A DNA stretch of 64,000 bases from Shewanella sp. 1CM18E (GCF_023161665.1 NZ_JALNTW010000001.1:189454-253453); one strand, 5' to 3'; numbered from the stretch's first letter, positions 7,410 to 15,941 are shown. Notes: generated by a model not told the origin, from the letters alone. Numbers and translations are program-made.

Positions 7410-8729
7410 TTATACGGCTGGCAATAGATCTTGAGCATGAATTGGCGCATCAACGTCTCGGGTAATGTGTAATTGATTGCTATTGTTCTCACCTATGTAA
7501 CGGTTAAATACCGACATTGCTGTCTCAGCAAGCCAAGCATTATTTACATTGACACCATCAAAACCACTACGTGCTTTTAATTCCAAGTCACGCGTGATGC
7601 TAAGTAGCTTTGCATTATCCACTGAGCTCACCTGAGTAAGCTCATCAATGAATATTGTAGCTAGCGCTAATGCCCCACGCTTATGACAGGTTTTAACCAA
7701 TAGGCGTTGATACGCGTCTAAACTTACGCTATCGGCATTCAAGCGGCTATCAGACAATGGCTTACCACCTTGTATTTCATCGATTTGAGCTGCACTCACA
7801 ATACTTAATAAGTTAGCGCTATTTAGCGCGACAATATTTGATCTCAGCTCATACAAGATTTCATCCATCTCCAACATGGCGGGGATGGTTTCGATGCCAC
7901 AAGTACATTTAATCGAGCCAGGCTGTAAACAAAAGCGAGCCTCGACAAATGCAAATACCTTTGCCCACCAACGAGCCTCTAAGTGGCATTCTAGTTTAGG
8001 AATATAAAAATAGGGTCCACTGCCATTACTCAGCAGTTGACGATAGTTGTTATAAAAATATACGCAAAAATCAAATAGCCCTGCGGGGATAGGCTCACCG
8101 GCAAATTCAATCTGCTGTTGTTTGATATGTAAGCTACGCACTTTGCAGGTAATGACTGCAGCAGAACTCCTGTCTAGCTGCAACTCACTATCGTCACTAA
8201 CCTTGCTGGAGCCAATATTACGGGTTACCAAGCCAGCAAGGTCAATATGCCCTTGTATAATGCTTTGCCAATTTTGTGCGTCGGTAAACTCAACAACAAA
8301 AGCTTTCGCATCGGTATGGATACCTGTGTCAGTCACGCTCTTTTTGGCTACAGTTCCGGTGAGCTCTACACGCCTATCTTGCAGAGCTTCAGTAACTGCG
8401 CGGATCTGCCAACGCCCCTGACGAATAGAAGCTGTTTCTGTTGAAAAGTCCTGCTTTTCACCGAGCGATAAACGTTGCTGTTTTAGCTGGCGAGCCTCAA
8501 GTAATGAGCTAACTTCAGAAGCAAATTGCTGACATAAAGCTTTAAGTAAACATTTAACACCATCAGATAGTAATTCCTGCAGTCCATCAATAGGCTCATT
8601 TAAAAACGATAACTCTCTAAGTTCTGCTCTTTCTGCTCTGCGTAATTCCTCAGACAGATTTGTTGTTACCTGAGCTTTAGGCGGCAGTTGTATTTCTGGT
8701 GTTGATAGTTCTGCTAGTAACCCTGTCAT
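7410..8729 (-). CDS. Malate synthase A-like protein, probably catalytically inactive
   Basis: The 439 residues align with malate synthase A over almost their full length: QDRRVELTG, LFDFCVYFYNN, GSGPYFYIPKLECHLEAR, IETIPAMLEMDEILYEL and RLLVKTCHKRGA are clear family motifs. Malate synthase A is usually about 530 residues. Here the end is missing, including the MEDAATAEISR segment that carries the catalytic Asp. E280 fits the Mg ligand Glu, but 28 residues further, where WDY supplies the second ligand Asp, there is NLL (L308). The GGMAA stretch after the CHKRGA motif is also lost. GGAG precedes the ATG and the frame is intact. No isocitrate lyase gene is adjacent. Condensation of glyoxylate with acetyl-CoA is therefore unlikely; a binding or regulatory role, or slow decay, is possible. 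Confidence 0.8.
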   Translation of the reverse strand: MTGLLAELSTPEIQLPPKAQVTTNLSEELRRAERAELRELSFLNEPIDGLQELLSDGVKCLLKALCQQFASEVSSLLEARQLKQQRLSLGEKQDFSTETASIRQGRWQIRAVTEALQDRRVELTGTVAKKSVTDTGIHTDAKAFVVEFTDAQNWQSIIQGHIDLAGLVTRNIGSSKVSDDSELQLDRSSAAVITCKVRSLHIKQQQIEFAGEPIPAGLFDFCVYFYNNYRQLLSNGSGPYFYIPKLECHLEARWWAKVFAFVEARFCLQPGSIKCTCGIETIPAMLEMDEILYELRSNIVALNSANLLSIVSAAQIDEIQGGKPLSDSRLNADSVSLDAYQRLLVKTCHKRGALALATIFIDELTQVSSVDNAKLLSITRDLELKARSGFDGVNVNNAWLAETAMSVFNRYIGENNSNQLHITRDVDAPIHAQDLLPAV

Positions 8730-9860
8730 TTTTATCTCCTAAAACTTAACTACCTTACTAAAGCCTGTGATAATAGTGCTTTAACCAAACACCAAAGGCC
8801 TAACCGCTAATGATGATGGCTGGCTCTGATAGCAAATACCTATGCTTGGCTACGACTGCGCTTTAAACAAAGCTGTTTGCATTAAAAAATCACTGCAAGT
8901 GATGCTTTAGCTAATGTTGATTTACCACAAAAACTACGGATTAAAAGTTATGCTTGCAAGTTTGAATCAGTGACAAGTCTTGATAAAAGCTGATGAAAAA
9001 TGATCAAAACGCTATTGCTAACGGAGGCAGAGTTATAGACTAAGCCACTGAATAAAAACAATTAAAAATATCTAATGGAAAAAAAATGGGTGTTTCCCCC
9101 TAATTAGTCAGACAAATTGACCAAGGACTCTGCAGCAAAGTTAGCTTCGTTATAAAATTACCTAACGCAACAATTTGTTTACAGTAAAAGACGCTAAACC
9201 TAATAATAAATTTTTATTACAGCGTTTATCACTAACCTATGAGTAAACAAATAAATTTCAAATAAAACAGGTGGTTAATCTAACAAGCTAAAAAACTAAA
9301 TTCAAACAACCGTTTAATTTTTACGTTTACGTAAAAGTAATCTTACGGCTGCATTCAGAGAATAATTATCAGTGTGATAATTGATGACCAACATTAAAAA
9401 AAACATTGGTTAAACAGTAATTTATTTTTAGTTTATAGATAGTTTCTATCATTTAGGCTAAAAAATTGACTAAATGAGTAGTTATTGATGCTATGTGTAG
9501 CGAATTTATATAGAGCTAGACACTAAATTCGTTAGTTCCTCTCCCACTCAGCCTTTATGCCATTATTTGAGTTACATATTTAAACCCTCTATCGAGCTGG
9601 TATATAGCCCGTATAGAGGGCTATTAAGGGCTGTTAAAACAGTATGGAAAGAGAATGCAGAGAGTCATTTAATTGGAGATATTAGCCACTATTGCTAAGT
9701 AATCCACAGCTCAATTCAGGTGAAATCAACCTCATGCAATATATGCAGGCGTTTTTATTGAACGGTAAAAATCAGCTAACACAACCACTTCTTGGTAAAC
9801 ATCGCATTGCCAAAGCAGCCGAACACTCAACTCAAGCTCAGTTAATGCATAAACGATATA
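8730..9860. other. 1.13-kb AT-rich non-coding region upstream of the malate synthase-like gene
   Basis: No gene is supported. The region carries a PsrA-like palindrome at 9301-9318 and next to it a TTTACGTTTACGTAAA-type palindrome. A 63-codon frame at 9692-9883 (TTG start) reads straight into the MITE terminus and is either chance or the remnant of a gene cut by the element. Confidence 0.5.
9301..9318. promoter_or_regulatory. PsrA-like operator
   Basis: TTCAAACAACCGTTTAAT fits the PsrA pattern of CAAAC and GTTTG half-sites with a 4-nt spacer, with one mismatch (GTTTA). PsrA is a fatty-acid-responsive TetR regulator which in Shewanella is known to control fatty acid and glyoxylate genes. The site lies 572 bp before the malate synthase-like start. 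Nearly the same half-sites occur before fadE at 40635-40648. Confidence 0.4.
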
Positions 9861-10241
9861 TACCAATCAGTATAAACATTTAGTCACTCAGCGAGAGTTT
9901 AGCGGTTTTGAGGCAAGGTCATTAAGTGCTCCTGCTTTAATGACATTCACCACATCTGACCTCCAAGGATGGAGGAAATGTCTTATTGTATGTCTGGAAC
10001 ATGCAAGACCATGCAGCTTGCAACGAGTGAAGAGCATCGTTGAACTAGGTTCAAGCTCCCTCTTTTCTTATTAAGAGTCACAGCATCAGAATCGCTAAAA
10101 TTTGTCATTCTGGAGCGTTTTTAGCTGCCTACTTCTGCGTTGAATAACTTGATAAGGGAATAACCATTATTGCAGCTATTCGCCTTGAATTAGTTTGCCA
10201 AAAACCGCTCTGAGTAGATCAAATTCTTATACTGATTGGTA
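9861..10241. mobile_element. 381-bp MITE-like element with 15-bp terminal inverted repeats
   Basis: Left end TACCAATCAGTATAA (9861-9875) and right end TTATACTGATTGGTA (10227-10241) are perfect inverted repeats. No coding capacity is present. TA dinucleotides at both edges would fit a TA target. The interior carries hairpins with GGA in the loop at 9960-9975 and 9990-10002. A one-ended copy lies at 2776-2862 and a 10-bp remnant of the end at 24206-24215. A transposase source is not in the window. Confidence 0.65.
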
Positions 10242-10442
10242 TTAATAGTGAGCGATGATACGCTTTACAATGGTGTAGTTCTCGAGTTGGAAGGCAGTTG
10301 ATAAGTTGGCATACATACACAGTGACTAGAGCAATAACGCAGCAGCAACACAATAACAATAACAATAGCTAGTGCTAGTTCTAAAAAAGCTCATTGATAG
10401 AACATGTATGCAGTACGGTGCAGGATAAAAGTTGCCAAAGTA
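10242..10442. other. Intergenic region downstream of the GGDEF gene
   Basis: AT-rich, with an irregular run of CAATAA-like triplets around 10330-10370. No gene or clear terminator is seen. Confidence 0.4.
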
Positions 10443-12230
10443 CTAACTCAACAAGGGTGTTTGCCTAACGCTTTGGCTTTCTTTATGGCAATCCATTCCT
10501 TTTAGGTCGTCACTGTAAACAGTGACTCTATTTCGGCCTGCATGTTTAGATGCATACAAAGCAAGATCAGCGCGTTTAAGAATCGGGTCCAAGCTAAGAT
10601 CATCAACTAGATTGCTCGACACACCAAAGCTTGCACTAAGGTTAAACTGATGCCCAGAATACTTGCTATCAATCTCTTCGATGACCTTCCTACAACGATC
10701 AGCAATATCGACTGCAGCTTGCTCATTAGAATAAGGTAAGAATAGTGCAAACTCTTCCCCGCCCATGCGAGTAAAAATATCACCATCCCTAATAAGAGGT
10801 TTTACAACCGCAACCACATGCTTTAGCGCCCAATCTCCGGTTGCGTGACCAAAGCTATCATTGATGGTTTTGAAAAAATCTAAATCAAAAAGCACAATTG
10901 AAAAATTTGCATTGCGTAAACAGACTTGCACAAACTCATTTTCGGCAAAATCTTGCCCCGCTCCTCTGTTATAAACTCCAGTTAACCTATCGATAAGTGC
11001 AAGTTTACGGTAACGAATTTTTTGCCTATGACTCGAGAATAAAAATAAGGATAAGAAAAATATACTGCCAACCAAAATCGTAACAATCATAAAACTATTA
11101 ACTTGATCAGATTGATCAAGCTCTTTTTGCGTTTCCATCAATCGACGTTCTTGATTTAATAGCGCAATTTCTCTTGCTTGTTCACGGTGCTTAAATTTCG
11201 CCATTTGGTAGGCATTAGCCTTAGCCTTCGTATCATCTAGCATCAACTTAGAGTAATGTTGATGCGATTCAAGATAGTCATAAGCAAGTTTAAGTTGTTC
11301 AGACTCCAGATAAAGCTGAGACAATACTTTCGCAGCAATGGCTTTATGTTCTATATGGCTTGGGTCGTCATTTAAAGCCATGACTTTTTCAGCATAACGT
11401 TCAGCTTCTGAGGCTTGTTCTAACATTAAGCTTGCTTTTGCTAGTAAAGCATAAACACTAACAATTTCTATTTTATAGTTATATTTGTTGTATCCAGCCA
11501 ATACCTGTTCAAGCAGGTTCTTAGCCCTTTCGACTTCACCTTGCTGAATTGAAATTAATGCTAAACCTTTTTCTGAAACAAAACCAAATAAAGGTAGAGT
11601 ATTACTTTCGCAAAATAACTTGCTTTGATTAAACCCTTCCTTGGCTTCATTATATTTAGACTGTTTTAATGCCGCATACGACAATAGGATGAGGGAGAAA
11701 CAATGAATTTTCTCATCACGCCCCTGACTTAAAGCCAGCGATTTTGACGCAAAGTCTCCTAATTCATCATAGGCTTGTAAGTTCAAAGCTAAGTTTGCCA
11801 TCCTCATATAGGCTTTAGCTTTGATATTTATATCATCAACATCTATAACCTTTTTAAGATAAGCATCTAAAAGCTTGAAAGCTTCCTCATACTCCCTTAA
11901 ACCAATTAAATTAACCACTTGATAATGATATATGCGCTCTGAGAATTGAGCGACATTACCATACTCTTCGAGACGTTCTAATAAACGTTGAGAAGAGTGG
12001 TATTCGCCATTGTAACTTTCTTTTATCGCTTGGTAGATCACAAACTGAACCTGCTGTTCCTGAGATAAATCCTCCCAAGAAGACGACAAGTCAGCAAGTA
12101 AACTATCAACTTGCTGCGGCGAAGAGCTTAATGACTTTTCTATTTCTGCCAGAGCAAGATCGTATTTATTTTCACTCGCTAATACTGGAGAGAATATAAA
12201 AAACAACAGCAAGAAAATACCAGTCTTCAT
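10443..12230 (-). CDS. TPR-containing diguanylate cyclase (GGDEF)
   Basis: The 595-residue protein starts with a signal peptide (residues 1-18). A periplasmic helical TPR-like array (about 20-345) follows, then a coiled coil (345-378), a membrane segment (about 380-399) and a cytoplasmic GGDEF domain. The active site is GGEEF at 490-494, and the product-inhibition site RDGD lies at 481-484, exactly 5 residues upstream, so the enzyme should make c-di-GMP with feedback control. Its ATG lies only 6 nt after the borosin precursor stop, with a weak ribosome site, so translation is probably coupled. It is the third gene of the sonM-sonA operon. Confidence 0.88.
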   Translation of the reverse strand: MKTGIFLLLFFIFSPVLASENKYDLALAEIEKSLSSSPQQVDSLLADLSSSWEDLSQEQQVQFVIYQAIKESYNGEYHSSQRLLERLEEYGNVAQFSERIYHYQVVNLIGLREYEEAFKLLDAYLKKVIDVDDINIKAKAYMRMANLALNLQAYDELGDFASKSLALSQGRDEKIHCFSLILLSYAALKQSKYNEAKEGFNQSKLFCESNTLPLFGFVSEKGLALISIQQGEVERAKNLLEQVLAGYNKYNYKIEIVSVYALLAKASLMLEQASEAERYAEKVMALNDDPSHIEHKAIAAKVLSQLYLESEQLKLAYDYLESHQHYSKLMLDDTKAKANAYQMAKFKHREQAREIALLNQERRLMETQKELDQSDQVNSFMIVTILVGSIFFLSLFLFSSHRQKIRYRKLALIDRLTGVYNRGAGQDFAENEFVQVCLRNANFSIVLFDLDFFKTINDSFGHATGDWALKHVVAVVKPLIRDGDIFTRMGGEEFALFLPYSNEQAAVDIADRCRKVIEEIDSKYSGHQFNLSASFGVSSNLVDDLSLDPILKRADLALYASKHAGRNRVTVYSDDLKGMDCHKESQSVRQTPLLS

Positions 12231-12236
12231 AAATAA

Positions 12237-12449
12237 TTACTTATCTGATGCCCAAACTAGAACAAGTGAATTATAGTTTTGTCCCTTAGACAATGACTTA
12301 AGCTTGCTAGCATCACCAGATATTACAGCCTTGATTTCATCTTCGCTTAAACCATGAGCCTGCATTACACCTTGAGGATCTTGCTTATATTCCTCTAACA
12401 GTCTTGCATCTGAGCCTAACTTTTCGAAAAAATCATTAAATTTTGACAT
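12237..12449 (-). CDS. sonA: Borosin RiPP precursor peptide (SonA-like)
   Basis: A 70-residue peptide. Residues 1-55 match the leader/binding domain of split borosin precursors: FFEKLGSDARLLEEYKQDP, GLSEDEIKAVISGD and KLKSLS. The C-terminal core is NYNSLVLVWASDK (58-70). In these systems the partner methyltransferase places methyl groups on backbone amides of the core. By position, L62-V65 is the likely target stretch, by analogy with the two methylated hydrophobic residues of the Shewanella oneidensis precursor (recalled, not checked). GGGAG lies 5 nt before the ATG. The methyltransferase is encoded 90 bp upstream. The fate of the product (protease, export) is unknown. Confidence 0.88.
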   Translation of the reverse strand: MSKFNDFFEKLGSDARLLEEYKQDPQGVMQAHGLSEDEIKAVISGDASKLKSLSKGQNYNSLVLVWASDK

Positions 12450-12494
12450 TTTTACTCCCTTAAATTAAAGAACATCTTTGGTTGGTTTTATTTA

Positions 12495-12507
12495 GCCAGC
12501 TCCTGGC
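12495..12507 (-). other. Small hairpin between the borosin methyltransferase and precursor genes
   Basis: On the coding strand GCCAGGAGCTGGC forms a short stem with GGA in or next to the loop, 46 nt before the precursor start. With no T-run it is not a terminator. It could be a processing or regulator-binding point that sets precursor over enzyme levels; this is speculation. Confidence 0.3.
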
Positions 12508-12539
12508 ATTAATCTACTCTTAGACAATCTAGTGCTTGA

Positions 12540-13346
12540 TTATCCTAAATCTTCAACGGTGATCCCAAGCTTAGCCAATATTTGATGATTAAACTCAAGC
12601 TCCCGCGACGGCGGAATGAGCAAAGTAGTGATTGAAGACAACTGTGAAAATGGCAGTTCTTTTAGTGAAATACGATCGATTCTAGGCGTTTGAGTCGGTA
12701 AATTCGGTGCCTCATATAAAATAATCTCATGCTCCAGCGGGTACCACTCGTTTAGTTGTTCCACTAATACTTGCAACCTATCAGATGAGGTATGAAATTC
12801 AGTCAAGGTGTGCTCACCTGCAACACCTATTTGCCACAGTAAAAGGTGGGTTGTTGGGTCTGGTGTATGCTTATAAAACATAAATTGACTCGCTTCGAAG
12901 CTTTGATGGCCAGAAGCTCCTGGATCAATACCGATATCGGCCCATAAACAAGCCTCAGCAGAAATTCCCGGCTCCATATGCGCCGAGTAGCCTTCTTCTT
13001 TAGCTTGCTTAATAGCAAAGTGAGACACACAGGCAAATACACCGGGATGCCCATAAAGTGCGCAAACCACTTTTTTGCCTAGATGCACTTGCTCTAAAAT
13101 AGCCTCTACCATCTGCTTATAAGTGTCACGACGATTTTTTACTTCGCCATCTTGTGCATAATAAGGTTGAAGGCTACGCACATCTTTATTAAGTGACTCA
13201 AGCCAGTGCTGAGCAAATCCATCAGGCATCAAAGAAAACACCACGTCGGCATGCTCTATGTAACTTTTACTCAATACGCTTATTTGGCCAGCTAAATTTA
13301 GGCCTGTACCGACGCACACTAAAGTCCCTTTACAATCCGCATTCAT
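12540..13346 (-). CDS. sonM: Borosin alpha-N-methyltransferase (SonM-like, tetrapyrrole-methylase fold)
   Basis: A 268-residue SAM-dependent methylase. It shows GTGLNLAGQ at the N-terminus, the Arg/Tyr motif KNRRDTYKQM that corresponds to the catalytic region of OphMA-type enzymes, the SAM loop LYGHPGVFA, and GISAEACLWADIGIDPG. This combination is specific to peptide backbone N-methyltransferases rather than porphyrin enzymes. Unlike the fungal enzymes, it is not fused to its substrate: the precursor is the next gene. Both belong to the split borosin type. The start is preceded by a weak GGTAG. The operon is divergent from bamE. Confidence 0.88.
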   Translation of the reverse strand: MNADCKGTLVCVGTGLNLAGQISVLSKSYIEHADVVFSLMPDGFAQHWLESLNKDVRSLQPYYAQDGEVKNRRDTYKQMVEAILEQVHLGKKVVCALYGHPGVFACVSHFAIKQAKEEGYSAHMEPGISAEACLWADIGIDPGASGHQSFEASQFMFYKHTPDPTTHLLLWQIGVAGEHTLTEFHTSSDRLQVLVEQLNEWYPLEHEIILYEAPNLPTQTPRIDRISLKELPFSQLSSITTLLIPPSRELEFNHQILAKLGITVEDLG

Positions 13347-13762
13347 TGCTTAACTACCTATGTTCTCATTTATTGTCATGACCTTAACACTTGGCACTAT
13401 TGAGTAGCTGCACAAAGTAGTGCCAAGTTAACACAACATTTGAACAACTAAAATACAAACAATAAGATACATTTAAAATTCATGCCTCTATTAGGCATTT
13501 TCAATAGCAATGAAATACGTTAAAACTAAACAGTTAAAGCATAATGATGTTCACTACGCCCTCTCCTACAAAGCATTTAACTTTACTCACTGAACTAAAT
13601 GCGTTTTTTAGACTCAATAGATTTACACGCAGAGATTAATGTTAAATCCTGTAATTAATGTATAGAATCATGACCCAAGCACACCTTAACGCAATTGCCC
13701 TTGTCATAAGGGGGACTGCTTGGGTATTATGACCGACAGATTTTTATGAAGTAGCGCATTCA
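13347..13762. other. 416-bp divergent region between sonM and bamE
   Basis: It must hold the promoters of both transcription units. A small ATGCCT-CTATT-AGGCAT hairpin followed by four T residues lies at 13482-13502. No further gene is seen. Confidence 0.45.
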
Positions 13763-14257
13763 ATGACAATTAAAAAGAAAAGTCTTACCCTTTTGGGCGC
13801 TGCTGCGCTCTCGTTATCAATCACTGGTTGTGGTGTTTTTGACTATTTAATCTATAAACCTGATATCCCTCAGGGTAACTATATGGAAAAACAACAAGTC
13901 GAAAAACTCCGTATCGACATGACCAAAGAACAGGTTGAATACGTTTTAGGTCGTCCAGTACTTCGTGACAGTTTTTCTGACGATACTTGGTATTATGTTT
14001 ATCACTATAAGAGTGGACGTGACGCCAGCATCATTCATAAAGAACTGATCCTAAACTTCGATGGTGACAAGCTGACAGAAGTAAGCGGTGATTACGAGCT
14101 AAGCGGTGACTTTAATACGCCGCTAGAACAAAGCCGTTTGCCTGAAGTGAATATTCCTGAGGATGACCCGCTCATTCCTGAGCAACGCCCAGAAGCAGAG
14201 CCGTTAGTTGAAGAGAAAGAAACTCAACCAGAAACGTTATCTGAAAAGTTTGAATAA
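13763..14257 (+). CDS. bamE: Outer membrane assembly lipoprotein BamE
   Basis: A 164-residue lipoprotein with lipobox ITGC after a short signal. The BamE fold is seen in GNYMEKQQVEKLRIDMTKEQV, VLGRPVLRDSFSDDTWYYVY and LILNFDGDKLTEVSG, in the usual order. BamE is the accessory subunit of the Bam complex that inserts beta-barrel proteins in the outer membrane. Compared with E. coli BamE (about 113 residues) there is an extra acidic, Pro/Glu-rich tail of some 45 residues. The neighbourhood (rnfH, ratA, smpB) is the conserved gammaproteobacterial arrangement. Confidence 0.95.
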   Translation: MTIKKKSLTLLGAAALSLSITGCGVFDYLIYKPDIPQGNYMEKQQVEKLRIDMTKEQVEYVLGRPVLRDSFSDDTWYYVYHYKSGRDASIIHKELILNFDGDKLTEVSGDYELSGDFNTPLEQSRLPEVNIPEDDPLIPEQRPEAEPLVEEKETQPETLSEKFE

Positions 14258-14284
14258 TTGACACTTATTCTAGTGTAAAAAAAT

Positions 14285-14316
14285 GGCGAGAACCGCTTAG
14301 GTTACTCGCCTTTTTT
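14285..14316. terminator. Terminator between bamE and rnfH
   Basis: GGCGAG pairs with CTCGCC across a loop with further pairing, then six T residues on the plus strand; the A-run before it lets it serve rnfH on the minus strand as well. Confidence 0.75.
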
Positions 14317-14381
14317 ATGGATAAAATAGCTGAACAGTTATGTTTATAGCCACTACTTATGAATCATCCATTTCAAATATG

Positions 14382-14714
14382 TTATAGCTTGCCGCCAGTT
14401 ATCTTATTAATTCGACCGTCTTCTTTTGCTTTTTCAGCACGCTTACGACGCACATCTTTAGGGTCGGCAATCAAAGGTCGATATATTTCAACTCGCTGAC
14501 CAGGCAAAAGCACTTCATCATGTTTAACCAAACGACTAAAAATGCCCAACTTCACTGTATCTAAGTCAATTTCAGGAAAGTATTGCTGCATATCACTCAA
14601 TTTTACAGCTTCGATGCAAGTTGTTTTTGGTGGTACATGGACTTTAATAAGCTTTTGCTGTTTAGGTAAGGCATAAATGACTTCAACTAAAAAACCACTT
14701 TGTTCAGTACTCAT
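14382..14714 (-). CDS. rnfH: RnfH family ubiquitin-like protein
   Basis: A 110-residue protein of the UPF0125/RnfH family: VEVIYALPKQQKLIKVHVP, CIEAVKLSD, VKLGIFSRLVKHDEVLLPG and VEIYRPLIADPKDVRRKRA. It has a beta-grasp fold. The molecular role is unproven; the name comes from a link to the Rnf electron transport complex in Rhodobacter. It overlaps ratA by 4 nt (ATGA type), the standard two-gene operon. Confidence 0.93.
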   Translation of the reverse strand: MSTEQSGFLVEVIYALPKQQKLIKVHVPPKTTCIEAVKLSDMQQYFPEIDLDTVKLGIFSRLVKHDEVLLPGQRVEIYRPLIADPKDVRRKRAEKAKEDGRINKITGGKL

Positions 14715-15142
14715 TTGTAAATCACCTTTGCTCGATTAGTAAATGCTGTCACCATCGACGCCATCAATTCTTTAAACACTTTACCAAACGCAAGATCGGC
14801 AATAGAGCTAGAAAATTCAAAACTGAGTTCAAACTCAACCTTACAAGCATCTTCAGTAAGTTCAGTAAATTTCCACTCACCAAATAACTCTTTAAAAGGA
14901 CCATTTTCAAGCTGTAATTGAATACTCTTGCCCGGAACCACTTGATTACGAGTAGTAAAGGTTTTGCTTATCCCAGCTTTGGCGACATCTACCGAGGCAA
15001 CCATGGTCTTGCCATCAAACTCAATAACCTTGCCACCCACGCAACCAGGTAAAAACTCTTTATAAGACTCAACATCATTGACTAAGTCATACATCTGCAT
15101 CGCACTAAAGCGAACTAAGACACTGCGAGAAATTTGCGGCAT
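14711..15142 (-). CDS. ratA: RatA family protein (START/polyketide-cyclase fold)
   Basis: A 143-residue protein with the family pattern MPQISRSVLVRFSAMQMYDL, LVNDVESYKEFLPGC, GPFKELFGEWKF and a C-terminal FGKVFKELMASMVTAFTNRA helix. The fold resembles COQ10, a ubiquinone-binding protein; in E. coli the relative was reported as a toxin that blocks 70S assembly (RatA). Both roles are possible and the RnfH partner is not a convincing antitoxin. Confidence 0.92.
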   Translation of the reverse strand: MPQISRSVLVRFSAMQMYDLVNDVESYKEFLPGCVGGKVIEFDGKTMVASVDVAKAGISKTFTTRNQVVPGKSIQLQLENGPFKELFGEWKFTELTEDACKVEFELSFEFSSSIADLAFGKVFKELMASMVTAFTNRAKVIYK

Positions 15143-15321
15143 TGACGGTAGGTACTCGATAAATTAAATTCGAAAAGTCGATTTTAGCATGAACACAAAA
15201 AAACGCATCTTTGATACAATAGACTGGCATTAAGCGACTAAAAAGCAAACAAACTCGCCTAATTACAATAGAAAACACCTAATAAATTGATATCGCCAAT
15301 TCCATATTTACCCGGCGTGAG

Positions 15322-15327
15322 TATAAT
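15322..15327 (+). promoter_or_regulatory. Probable smpB -10 box very close to the start codon
   Basis: TATAAT ends 9 bp before the smpB ATG. The expected transcript start (about 15334) lies 3 nt before the start codon, and no Shine-Dalgarno sequence is visible, so this promoter would make an almost leaderless mRNA. No clear -35 was found. Confidence 0.45.
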
Positions 15328-15336
15328 GACTGTCCT

Positions 15337-15831
15337 ATGGCTAAGAAAAACGCAAAAAATTCAAAAAACGATTCAGCGACTATTGCACGTAATAAACGTG
15401 CTAACTTCGACTATAAGTTTGAAGAGAAGCTAGAAGCCGGCCTGTCTTTAATGGGATGGGAAGTTAAGTCTATTCGTATGGGCAAGGTCAACTTGTCAGA
15501 AAGTTACGTTTTCCTTAGAGAAGGCGAAGCTTTCTTGTATGGTTGCACTATCGCACCACTCAATACAGCATCAACCCATGTAGTCTGTGATCCTATGCGT
15601 TCACGTAAGCTACTATTAAAACGTAAAGAACTCGATAAGTTACAAGGTTTGGTAGACCGTAAAGGTTACTCAATCGTACCAATTTCGATGTATTGGCAAA
15701 AAGGTGCGTGGGTTAAAATCCAAATTGGTTTAGGTAAAGGTAAGAAAGATCACGATAAACGTGAAGATACCAAAGACCGTGAATGGCAGATTGAAAAATC
15801 TCGCACAATGAAAAAGGCTGTTCAACAGTAA
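15337..15831 (+). CDS. smpB: SsrA-binding protein SmpB
   Basis: A 164-residue protein with all SmpB landmarks: [47 protein letters not shown] and a basic C-terminal tail ending [11 protein letters not shown]. It binds tmRNA and takes it into stalled ribosomes for trans-translation. Its RNA partner is encoded 110 bp downstream. The start has no visible ribosome site. Confidence 0.97.
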   Translation: MAKKNAKNSKNDSATIARNKRANFDYKFEEKLEAGLSLMGWEVKSIRMGKVNLSESYVFLREGEAFLYGCTIAPLNTASTHVVCDPMRSRKLLLKRKELDKLQGLVDRKGYSIVPISMYWQKGAWVKIQIGLGKGKKDHDKREDTKDREWQIEKSRTMKKAVQQ

Positions 15832-15899
15832 GTTAGCACAAACTTCTTACTGATAATGGTCGTATAACGAACAATCGATTCGTAATGTGGTTTTTATCC

Positions 15900-15929
15900 T
15901 TGTTAAAACAAGATATGACGCGTTACAAT
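15900..15929 (+). promoter_or_regulatory. ssrA promoter
   Basis: TTGTTA (15900-15905) and TACAAT (15924-15929) with an 18-bp spacer. Transcription would start about 6 nt before the mature 5' end of the tmRNA. Confidence 0.6.
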
Positions 15930-15941
15930 CAAATTGTACTT

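Noticed and set aside
9692..9883. 63-codon open frame with TTG start before the MITE
   Set aside because: Weak start, no ribosome site at the right distance, no recognisable motif, and its end is formed by the MITE terminus.
14711..15142. RatA/RnfH as a toxin-antitoxin pair
   Set aside because: The pair is conserved in almost all gammaproteobacteria and RnfH has not been shown to act as an antitoxin; the ubiquinone-binding view is as likely.
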